DNA from: Taxillus chinensis
Taxonomy: Eukaryota; Streptophyta; Magnoliopsida; Santalales; Loranthaceae
DNA length: 64,000 nt
Direction of reading: 5' to 3'
NCBI GenBank assembly: GCA_023512835.1
Contig: CM042087.1
Span: forward strand, 42,402,017-42,466,016
Shown: positions 37,091-48,100 of the stretch, one piece after another
How positions within the stretch are numbered: position 1 is the first letter of the stretch
Layout of the letters: every line of letters begins with the position of its first letter
The notes under the pieces: model-generated
Told to the model about the DNA's origin: nothing
Databases searched by the model: none
Seen by the model: only the letters and a program-made list of their open reading frames with translations
Made by a program: the position numbers and the translations under genes

Positions 37091-37410
37091 AACTGTCTTT
37101 TCCTCTTCTGCAACAACATATTATTTTCGTGTCAAAACACGGCAGTTAGGCTACACAAGAGGAAAAGCTTCCCATCAACATAACTTCAAACAAAGAAAAT
37201 GTCTGGGAAACGGCAAGACTGTGTACAGTTCAAATTGTGGTTCTGTTAAAATGTAACAGAGATTCGGACAGCAGGTGCAGATGTAGATCCTATGAACAGT
37301 AACGGACATTGCTCCCTATAACTAATTACGGGTCTCCTTAAATTATGAGAAAAACACATCAAATTTAAGAGTGAAAAATTATAAACATATAAATACGCAT
37401 CGAAGAACAA

Positions 37411-37413
<3 letters not shown>

Positions 37414-37444
<31 letters not shown>
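37414..37444. repeat. (GA)n microsatellite in the LYRM2 leader intron
   Basis: An uninterrupted GA run of about 31 bases, CT on the sense strand of LYRM2, a few dozen bases downstream of the leader-exon donor. Confidence 0.9.
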
Positions 37445-37446
<2 letters not shown>

Positions 37447-37619
37447 GGTGGTTACAGTAGACAAAGAAAGCGAACTTACGATTTCGCAGAACACGAGTGG
37501 TTGCAGATCAGTGCTTCTTCAATCGGCAAAAACAGCTTTTTCGTGTTTTCTTGTGTTTTTTTTCCTAATCTAGTGTAGGGTCGTAGGGATGTGGACATCC
37601 GACATCGGGCCAAGCAACA

Positions 37620-40600
37620 AGTCCGAGCCGAGCCTCCTCCTGAATAAAGTCCAAGCTCAAGTTTATAGCCCACTACCAGTCTACCACACGCCCAATGCCG
37701 TTAAATTTAATTATAACAAATAATTTTTTGTTAGTTTTACCCTGCTATCAATAGCCCTTCAAAAAGTAAATGCTTTTTCAATAAAACTCTACTAACCTTA
37801 TTATTAATACGTCAAATTAAGCCAATTTGAACACGCTCGAGTTTTTTTCTCTCGGTCTATGGATTTTTTAATAGATTTCAATTATTATAACTATAACAAA
37901 TAGTTTATAATTAAACACGGTTAATTTGGAAAAAATATATTAAAGCATTGTAATTCGTATATTATAATTAAACAATAAGATTCAACAAGCTGGTTCTAGA
38001 TATTAACAATTAATGTAAACAAAAAAAGAAACCTAGGCTTTCAATTAATAATAAAAAAACAACTACAAAAATATTAAGCAAATAATGTTTTATAATTAAG
38101 AAAAAGATTGTTACCAGTTAACATTACTTTTATTTTAATAAAATATATCAGTGGCAAGATTTAAGAGGTGATTCCACATATATTACTCCAAAAACATTTA
38201 AGCAACATCATAACAACATGAAGCAAGCCTTCAAACCATGAAAATTGAGTTCCATGGCTGCTATAAAGTGCAACATCATAACAACATTTTCTTTTATGAT
38301 ATGCTTTTTTAACAAATTTTTTTTCATGGCCGCCTTTATTTATTGTATGGCCATCTTTAAAATAAACACATTGAACCAAAAAAAACTTTATTTCATAGCT
38401 TACTGAAATCTAATAATGAATTAAAGATGCCCCGCTAATTATTAATCTTGTCATACCATTTACTATAAGTATAAGTTAGGGCTCAATTGGTATGCAAAAA
38501 TTAAAATTAAAATGAATGGAATTAGCATGGAAATAGAATTAAATGAGAATGATTTATTATCTTACTCATGGGTGGAATATAATGTCATGTATGAGATATT
38601 CTTTGACAAATTAAATTACCTCCCCATCCACTCGGGCGCTGCCCCAACCCAGTGTCTTCTGTGTCACGCTATCGCTAACCCTGCCCTGCCCTTGCATCGT
38701 ACCATCAAAGATGTGGTCTGCCTGGAAGCATGTGGTTTTCAACCGCTTGACCTCATTCGAGTCAATTGCCATGGAGGCGACGAATAATAAGGAAATCATG
38801 GATAATGGGGCAGCGTTCAAACGATATTGTGGAAGAAGAAATAAATTTGGTGGGATAAAAACAATCTAATGTAAACATCATGGACGAATGATAAATAAAG
38901 GATAAGGTCGTAATTTTCACTATCTTATACAAGATAATGACTTAATATCAACAGGTAAGGGTAATTAACACTAACTTATTTAAGATAATGTTATCCCAAA
39001 ATAATAAAATATTACATTCTTTTGTCTTTATTTAGTACAAAAAAAATAAAATTTCATTCTATTTTTTATATCAAATATGTTATAGCTATTGTTGGCATAA
39101 ATGTCATTATTGGTGTCGTAGAAATTTGTCACCATACCATTACCCCCTCTTTAAAAGAAAGTGATCATTACAAAATTTGTTAATTTTTTTTTATAAATTT
39201 TATGTAAATTCATGTCATTTTCACGTGTTTCATATATTTTTATCAAACATAAAAATATTAATTTATTATAATGTCAAATACACAAGCATATCCCTATTAC
39301 TAAAAAATAATAACTATAAGCACTTACAGTGTAATAATTAAATCTCTTACTAAATATGCTTGCGTTGACTAATATTGAGAATAAATTCAACTCAAAATAT
39401 GTATTTTTACTAGATATTTTATATACAAGCATATTATTTTAACTATCGGCTAGCCAAGTCACATGTCACATGTCATTAATGTCAAATAAACAAGCATATT
39501 ATTATAAGCTGCAATCCATTAATCATCATAAATTAATGATTTTACTCCCAAGTCACATGCCTTTAATGCCACATGAAACATGATCTCTAGTGATAATAGA
39601 TATAAGGCTAGAAAGAAAACTATAATTGAAGGTTGATGCTTGTACTTATTGATTTGGAACCTTGCCAATATGAGGATATGAGAAAAGTGGGAAAAGTGAG
39701 ATAGTGAGAGACAAGGGTCTTTCTTCAAATTCTTTTGTTTATTTCGTTCTTTCATTGCTTATTGTCATAATCAAGCGATGAGGTATGGGCTTGGTGAAGG
39801 GTTTGGGTTCGGTCATACAAGGCTAAATCGGGTTGATTTGCAACGAATTTAGGTCAAGCTAATGGATTCAAGTCGGAGAAAACAGTTGAGTTTTGGACTA
39901 TTGGTCCAATTGTTTCATCCACGTAGAGAAGATAGATGGGTTGGTGTACCATAAAAGGCTCAGGGGATGCAAGAAGTTTTCTACACATAATGATCATTGT
40001 GAGAAAAATTTAACTGTTTGGTCTTACTATATAGTTTTTCATATTTACTACATGTTTTTTCCCCTATGATCCCAATTTTCCATAGATTTTCATTTCATTC
40101 CAAACAAAAATCAAATAAAAAAGTTGAATTGCATTTGAAAGTATCAAAAACTTTGTGACGTCAAATGACATTTTCTCGCTCGTACTCGTATGGCCATTTC
40201 ATATTCTCTACGGCGTGAAATATTTTTTAAAATTTATATATATATATATTCAGTTAAATATTAATTTTATATGATTATTAAATATTTTTAAAATTTATAT
40301 TTTATTCCTAAGCTTTTCTAAATTATAAGCTGTACATATATTATTCATAAATAATTTTAAATATTTTTAAAAATAATATATGGTATGGAATGAATCCAAT
40401 AACATCACCCTCAAAATATATTAGCTCAAAATTGATTTTCAATCCCGTTCTATTCCATTTGCAATTCAGTTTCCAATAACATTCTGACATCTGAACCCCC
40501 TAGGCTTACTCAAGTTCCAACTTGGAAGTTCCATTTTATTGTATCTCTCTCCTCGAGATCCGCATCTGTATCCTGACAACCATACTAATAAATGGGGCCT

Positions 40601-40860
40601 CTGCCAATGCCATGCCACAATTCGCTTCCACGGCTACAGAGTGGAGACTCACTGATCGGCAGCGCTGCGTGTGCCTAACGACGGCGCTTCAGCTTCTAGC
40701 GTACGCATATTGTTAAAAAAGAAGGGTATTTTTGAGAGGGGCATAATTGACAATACATATTCACATAAAAACATTATTCGGAATCGGACGTATGGTATGG
40801 TTCTGTCACGTTCCAAAGTTTATGTTATGTATGAACTCTGAGGCCCAAGCCCAAGGTAGT
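37620..40860. other. AT-rich spacer between divergent LYRM2 and GMI1-like genes
   Basis: Mostly AT-rich DNA with no recognisable gene. A GC-richer patch at about 38.62-38.80 kb has an open frame on both strands but no similarity I recognise. Short direct repeats occur (GCAACATCATAACAACAT near 38.20 and 38.27 kb). Confidence 0.55.
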
Positions 40861-40865
40861 AAATG

Positions 40866-40878
40866 CTTCTCCCGCAAG
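40866..40878 (+). promoter_or_regulatory. CTT(N)7AAG: candidate SOG1-binding site upstream of the GMI1-like gene
   Basis: CTTCTCCCGCAAG fits the palindromic consensus reported for the plant DNA-damage transcription factor SOG1. It lies about 180 bases before the TATA box and 358 bases before the start codon. GMI1 of Arabidopsis is strongly induced by DNA damage through SOG1. A six-base-specified motif occurs by chance about once in 4 kb, so position and context carry the argument. Confidence 0.55.
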
Positions 40879-40914
40879 CTCAGGAAAAGGACTGCCCACG
40901 GGGACACGTGTAAT

Positions 40915-40920
40915 CCATAT
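40915..40920 (+). promoter_or_regulatory. G-box CACGTG
   Basis: CACGTG in the context GGGACACGTGTAA, about 130 bases before the TATA box of the GMI1-like gene. This is a bZIP/bHLH site of the extended ACACGTGT form. Confidence 0.5.
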
Positions 40921-41017
40921 ATGGACCGATGACGACTTCTTCTCACGTACATGAGTGAGTAGGCAGGCACTCCTCCCACCCAGCAGCAGCAGCAGCAGCA
41001 GCACCGCCCACAACCCA

Positions 41018-41025
41018 TGACGTCA
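41018..41025 (+). promoter_or_regulatory. Palindromic TGACGTCA (C-box/TGA-type site)
   Basis: An exact TGACGTCA 20 bases upstream of the TATA box, as expected for a bZIP (TGA-class) site close to the core promoter. Confidence 0.55.
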
Positions 41026-41044
41026 GCACCTTGCACTGGCTGCG

Positions 41045-41051
41045 CTATAAA
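41045..41051 (+). promoter_or_regulatory. TATA box of the GMI1-like gene
   Basis: CTATAAA in the context GCGCTATAAACCCCC, about 45 bases before a CT tract and 175 before the ATG. Transcription would start near 41075-41080, so the CT tract falls in the 5' UTR. Confidence 0.65.
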
Positions 41052-41091
41052 CCCCCGTACGCGCACTCGACATCGTTACTGGCTGGCTCTT

Positions 41092-41093
<2 letters not shown>

Positions 41094-41144
<51 letters not shown>
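41094..41144. repeat. (CT)25 microsatellite in the GMI1 5' UTR
   Basis: About 51 bases of uninterrupted CT just downstream of the predicted start site. Pyrimidine-rich CT tracts at this position are common in plant core promoters and leaders. Confidence 0.92.
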
Positions 41145-41148
<4 letters not shown>

Positions 41149-41223
41149 GCTTCCCTGTTCTTGCTCTCTGCGTTTGTGCGCTGTTCTCTCTTCCAGCTGA
41201 TGCTCGTTTCGCATCTGTACTGA

Positions 41224-44200
41224 ATGAGCACCGAGAATTTAGCGATGAGGTTAGCACTCGTGGACGTAGCTCTCTTTCGTACGTTAATCGCTGTGTTGGT
41301 GTTCGTTTGTTGTCCGTGTCGTGTCCTCCCTCCCAGCTTCCTTTATTATTATTATTTTTATTTTTATTTTTATTATCATCATTCGTGCGTTTGGAAATGT
41401 CTGAAAGTTTGGGTATTTATATATAGTGCCGTGTGAGTTTCAGGTGTTCCCCAAGTAAGCTTTGCTGCGTCGATTTGTTTCACAAATTGGCTTTATATTG
41501 AGATTGGTGATGTTTTTGGTTTTATTAACATACATGGGAAAGTGTCTGGGGTGTTCAACTTTGGTTTATTGATAGAAAATGTTTATAAAATTTCATAAAT
41601 AATAGCATAAAAATGTTTTCAAACAAAAAAGCGCACATTTCATGAGGTGTTTTGAACATGCATTTACAAAAAAGCAAATTTCCTGTTGGCGATGGGGTAG
41701 CTCGATTTGTTTCATAAAATTGGCTTTATTGGGATTGATGATGTTTTTGCTTTTATTTAACATAGTCAAAGTGTTGCGGCTGTAGTGTTCAATTTGGTTA
41801 ATTAATAGAAAATGTTTATAAATATTCATAAATAATAATAAAAATAAAAAGTTTTGAAACAAAACAACATTTCTGGTGTTTTGAACATGCATTTATAAAA
41901 CAAATTCAAGATCCCCATTAATATCTTGTTGGCGACCGTTCCCTTTCCTGTATTGTTATTTTGCCTCCTGTTGAAGGAGAAGCCATGCTGTGCCTTCATC
42001 TAGCTACTTTTTCCCCGTCCCCATGCTACTTTTTTTTTGTTTTGTTTTTGTTTTTCCAACTGAGTTTTACACTCTTTTTTTTTCCTTTTTTTTTTTTCTT
42101 TATTGGGTTTGTTTTTTTTATCTTTCTTGGCAGTGTTTCTGCAGTTGATCCAGGTAGTAGTAACACAAGGGCACGGCTAACGCCAAAGAAGCGCTCCATT
42201 GTGGAACTGCAAAATGAAAAAGCTGACGAGTGTAGGTTCAAAATTCTGTTACCCAATGGCGTGCCAGTTAATTTGACATTTCGTGACCCACCCAAGGATA
42301 TGGCCATCGCGGACTTTGTTAGAGTCACGAAGCAAACCTACTTGAAAAACATTGGACTGTTAGATTCTAACAAGTCAAGAAAGGGGATAATGTGGGAGAG
42401 TGAAAATTTGTATCTTGAAGATGCTCATGAAAAGAAGATTCATAAGAGAATACGTTTTCAGGACTTTGATCAATCGAAATGCCATCTTTTATGGCTTCAT
42501 GTAAGTTTATGGTGCTTTAAGGTTTTGATTATTTGGTGCAATATTGGGTTTCTTTTACTTATGCTGGTTTTACTCTAGGATGGGTCTGCTGACGTGCCAG
42601 ACAATTACGAGGTTTGCCATCTTAATTTTAACTGACAGCATTGCTCTCCTTGTTATACTTTTGTGGCTGTTTATATAATTTACGTAGATATCCATTCTAT
42701 TCTTATATATTGTACTATACGGTCTGCAACGCATCTCTGTGCTTAATTAATTGGCAGATTCTTTTCATTATTATTTGAGTTGTAGAACATGTGGGATTTG
42801 ACGCCTGATACAGATTTGTTAACGGTTGTTCCAAAACAATATACATTTGAGACAGCTCTTGCAGATTTAATTGTAAGTTAAGATAATGTTCAAGATTATA
42901 TTTTGTTCCATGTTTGATTACATTGCCCATATAGGAACTTAATTACATTGAATCTGTTCCAGGATAACTCATTGCAAGCTGTGTGGTGCAATGGTGCAAA
43001 GGATAGGAGATTCATCAGGTATAAGATTAATATTGGTAATTGTGCCTGTTATATAGTTCAAATATTAATGCATTATTTTCTTTCTTTTTATGACTTTGTA
43101 ATGTCGAACATTATTTCACATTGTGATGTCTTTTTTTTCTTTAACTAAAACTTTGCCAAATTTTCACTGACCGAGTATTACGTACTTAGAGGCACTTTAG
43201 CCCCACTTCAGACTCTTCCTTCTTGAGTTTACCTGTAAGTCTGTAACCACATTGAATTGATACAAAAGATGCACATCCTCCCAGTTGATGCGTGTATTTA
43301 TATGTTGGAAATAGGATTAAAAAAAATAATAAACTAAAAAACTGTTGTGATTTTATCACCCAAAGCATATTGCACCTGTTAAAGTTTTGTAATTTATATG
43401 TATGTATACTGTTTCAACTTTGTTTAATTGGCAAAAGGGTTCAGTTAATACTACTTCAATGACAAAATTGATGTTTTATTGGTGCTACTGTTTGAATTTA
43501 CACATAAACTAATGCACCATTATAGATTAGTTGGCATTCCAGCAGCAATGCGTTTGCTGATTGTTGGTTATCTATTTGTAGTCTTTCTAAAGAATCAGAG
43601 AGGTCAATAATTTTCATTGATGCGTATATATACCATCATGTGTGCTTAGTTCTGTTAATCTTGTTGCATATATGCAAAATTTTGTTTAAGAAAGCTAAAT
43701 CTTTGTTGATTATTGTTCTTTTTCTTTTTTTGTAAAATCATGCTATTCAATTCATTCTGCCACGTGTTAATTAAATATTTGGTCAAATGATTATTTTACA
43801 ATTTTTTTTGCAGCGTGGAAATTAATCAAGATAAATTATCAATCTTCGACACAGGCCTTGGAATGGATGATAATGATGAAAATCATATTGTAAAGTGGTA
43901 TGATGTGAAGGTTCCAATCGGGCAGAAGTTTTCTATGACCTTTTGTTCCAAAACATATATATTACTTATTATATTATAGTTCCTTTTTGCGAATTTTTGT
44001 ATTTTATGCTATGTTATTGTCTATTTGACTATCACTGTCAATATTTAGGGGCAAGATGGGTGCCTCAACTCACAGGGCATTGAGAGTGAAAGCAATAGGT
44101 TGCAAACCTCCGTACTTATTGGTAAAGTCTGATTTGTGATGGTTTTCTTACTTACCTTTGTCTTTATGTCATGGTGTATATGATATATTTTAATTTTGCA

Positions 44201-45127
44201 TGATCTACTAATTTAGATATTGTCCATTCTGTGTTTAATAAATTTGCATTAGTGATTTATTTTATGAGAGAAGGTTGAAATAAAGTTAGAACTTATTAAA
44301 TCAAGCCACATTACTATCAAAGCCATTTATTTTTGATGAATTCATATGGTTGGTTTACCAGTAATTGAAAGTGAAAATATTAAAAGTCACAATCATTAGA
44401 ATGAAATCATTTTAATCAAGTTATTGCAACACAATTTTCTAATGCATACGTGCAAACGTTGGGGCACCTATTGCTTAGTACTTGTATGTTTAATATAGTG
44501 GAAAATTAAGCATGCTAATAAAAAATGCATGCAGTAAGTTATAGAAACAAGTACATTGATTGATTATAATCCAATTTTGAAGTATGATTCGTCACAAACC
44601 CAATACGGTTGGAAGGGGGATTCTGGCACTCCAAGCTTGAATATGGCTATTGTACTTACCAAGTTTTTTTTTATTGTTAAAAAATGGAACTATCATGCTA
44701 GGGTATTTTAGCACTGTATTTTAAATTTTTTAAACATTTCAACATAGTGAACGTCCCTCCAGTTAAGTGAAGAGGCTTATTCTCTTCACATAATTTCGCA
44801 TGCGCACATTCTTTACTTACCTTAAATATCTATGTAAAGTATTATTTCACATATTGCTTGATTATTTCAATGTATAATTTTTTAATGTTATGATCTTATT
44901 TTAAAATGCTTTTAACTATCAACCATTTGACCTAACCTGAGCTTGGCTATTTGTCAGCAAAATTTTCATTTGTATATAAGTTAATGCAATTTTCAACGCT
45001 ATTTGCTGTATTACTTAGAAAGCTGTTTTGTATAATCATGTAGCCTTACTTTGGCATGTTTGGATATGGTGGACCAATGGCATCTATGCAACTGGGAAGG
45101 TAGGCATCTTCTAATATGAACTAGGTG

Positions 45128-45175
<48 letters not shown>

Positions 45176-48100
45176 ACAAACATATATGTTTGCATCTATG
45201 AGGGATATTAATATCATACGTAGTACACATCTTATATCTATACAATGCATGTGTGACCTCTTTTTGAGAAATCCACATTGGAATAAAATTATGGCCTCAT
45301 GTCCCACTAATGTGGATGGAATGGATTCAAAGCTCACCTCATGTCAATATAAGAGCTTTATTTAGTGAACTTCTACTTCAAATCATTTGCTTAGACTTCA
45401 ATTTTCATGATCTAGTAGTAGATGAGGTGATGTCCAGTTCAATGGCGCGGGCTGCATACTTTTTACTGTAGCAGATTAAAAAACATAAGCACGTCTTTTG
45501 CCTTTTGTATATGTACGTGTGCGCGTAGGTGGGTGTGTGAAAGTTAGTCCACTCGAAAAGTGTGAGCTTGTACTAACTTCTTCAATTGATTTCTACTCTA
45601 TAGGCGGGCTTTAGTTTCTTCAAAGACCAAACGGTCTAGAAAAGTATTTACCTTACGTTTGGAGAGAAAAGCTTTACTTAGCAGATCTGGTTCTAATCGT
45701 ACTTGGATGGTAATGAAGTTTTGTTTCTATTTTTTATACAGCTGTTAATATTTTAGACCATGTTGAATTATTCACATTTTTTTTTTGGTTATTTGTATGC
45801 GTAGACTGATGGTGGAGTAAGGGATCCACTTGAAGAAGAACTCGAGAATTCTCCACATGGTAGCTTTACAAAGGTTGTCTCTACTAATTTGTTGTGTTTT
45901 ATTCTTCAGAAAGTCTGTTCATTCTCAGTAATATATTGTGAAGCTATTTAGTTCTCAACTCTTATGAATTATAACAACGTAATTGAAAGTAAAAATGGTA
46001 TGTGAGTACCATATGAAAGAAATTTTGTAAGTTTTATAAGAAAGGGTTAAGCCTTATTCCAAGAATGTACTATTCAGCAAGATTCTCAATTGGTTATATT
46101 CAGAAGATTCAAAAGTTGTAGTAATTTGAGTCATGAATGCTATTAATTTAATTACATCTTTTCTCAACTCTTATGAATCATAACAATGTAATTGAAACTA
46201 AATGGTGTATGAGTTAAGTTTTTTTTTTTTTTAAATAAGAATTTTATTAGATAGAGAAAGCCGTGTGCGCAAATAGCATATATACAATAGCAAGCTTAAA
46301 ACGAGTACCTATTAATAACATAATTAACATCACAAATGGAGGAAAAATGGTACACTCCCGCAGCAAACATCTACTCCTTCAAACATCGAAAGAAAATAAT
46401 TTAAAGCTAGACAATAGGGCGCTCACTATTATCAAACACTCGCATTCCACTCTCGTCAAATACTTCAAATAATGCAATAAGGAATAATTCGCCAAATCAC
46501 AAAACGCCGCCTCACTCCCTCTATCTAACAAGAGAGAAAGACATCACCCAATGAAGGCTAAACAAATTTATGACCATTTCCCATAGCTCCCGAGCATATA
46601 TGCAATGTAGGAAAAGATGATTCACGAATTCTGTCGAATCCTTGCACATACAACACCTACTAGCAATATTGAAACCACGGCGTCACAAATTATCACCAGT
46701 TAAAATCTTTTCATGCATCGCTGTCCGGGCAAAGAATACAAGCCTAAACAGCACATGCGCTTGCCAAAGACTCCTCCAAGGAAAGCTTCTAGGCCTAGCA
46801 CAAGTTAAGCCTTATTCCAAGAATGGGTTAGGCCATCATTACAATTTCTTGGTTTTACTAGGTACAATTGATTTTTTTAAAGTTAAAGTCCATGAAGCTA
46901 TACAATGCTCCATCACGGTGGCACCTTAACTAGATATGTAATTTTTTGATTGTTCATTAATATTTATTTAAAGCATCTAACTTTTATTTTACAAATTGTT
47001 TCATTCAAATATTTTTCTTGTTTAATTTTGTCTCAGATAAGTAATTTTGAAGTCCGAAAGGCTTTCATCAATTTTATTAATTATTTTTAGAAATTATATA
47101 TTAAAATGCAAATACATTCATGATTTATAAACCTTAGAAGTGGTTGATTGTTTGATGAAGATTATCGATATTTAATTTTTCATAGTTTATAATTGTGTTT
47201 TCGTAATACACCTGGCAGGTTGAAATTTTTGAGCCAAAATTGAAAAGATTAGGCCTAACTCAACTTTGTTGCATGCTGAAGGACATATATTTTCCTTACA
47301 TCCAGGTTCGCAAACGTCTTCTGCTCAGTGTTTTGGGTGTGTTTTCGATGTCTCTTTTATACTTATACTTAACATTACTTGTGCATACAATATTTACAAT
47401 TTTCAAAAGTGGTTTTCAAAGTTGTATATTGCTACTTTAGCCATAGTGGTGGGAATTCAAGCCAGTTGATGTCGAACTGGTTTTAGGTTCACATCTTCTA
47501 CTGAAAATCACAGTTGGAGGATCAGAAATTACCTTTATGTCGCTTTACTGGAATGTTGAAAATATGAAGTGGGAAAATTTTCTCCTTGATAAAACCTGTA
47601 GTACTTTGTTTAGAGTAGAGGACCACCTTTTCTCTTTTATGTCCAAAAGTATCACAGAATGGAGCCCTTAATTTCATCCAAATATTGTGATAGTGACTGA
47701 TGCCTTACAGAAGTTCCCAAATAGTCGATTACTTGAAAGATATTAAACTAAATTTCTTTTTGGGCAAAATTTACAGATGAGTGTCACAAGTTATTTGATT
47801 TCCTTCCAACTTCTAATATAATTTTATGTATGAGTGATTGTTTTTTTAGTATTAGTTTTCTATTTCCTTAGCTTGATGTTACATTGTTAATGTTCATTTT
47901 GTTCCATGTTAATATATCCTTAACATATTTGGTTTATATTCCATGCTGGTAAATCCTGAACATTCATGTATTGTATCTTACATCCATATAATTGTAATTA
48001 CTTGCATCATTTATAAGCTTCAATGCCTTGCAGTGTGATGAATTGTGCAAAACAGGGGCAACAGTTACACCAATTGAATTTCAGGTGGGACATTCAACCA

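Noticed and set aside
38611..38820. Small gene in the GC-richer patch at 38.6-38.8 kb
   Set aside because: Frames are open on both strands but carry no recognisable motif and no splice-linked neighbour. I cannot support a gene.
41961..42133. Hydrophobic N-terminal extension of GMI1 exon 2 (many Phe) as a signal peptide
   Set aside because: This is the pyrimidine-rich end of intron 1. Splicing 41249 to 42134 gives a clean nuclear-protein N-terminus (MSTENLAMSVSAVDPG).
47266..47469. Small plus-strand ORFs beside GMI1 exon 11
   Set aside because: They are out of frame with the conserved exon and continue into intron sequence.
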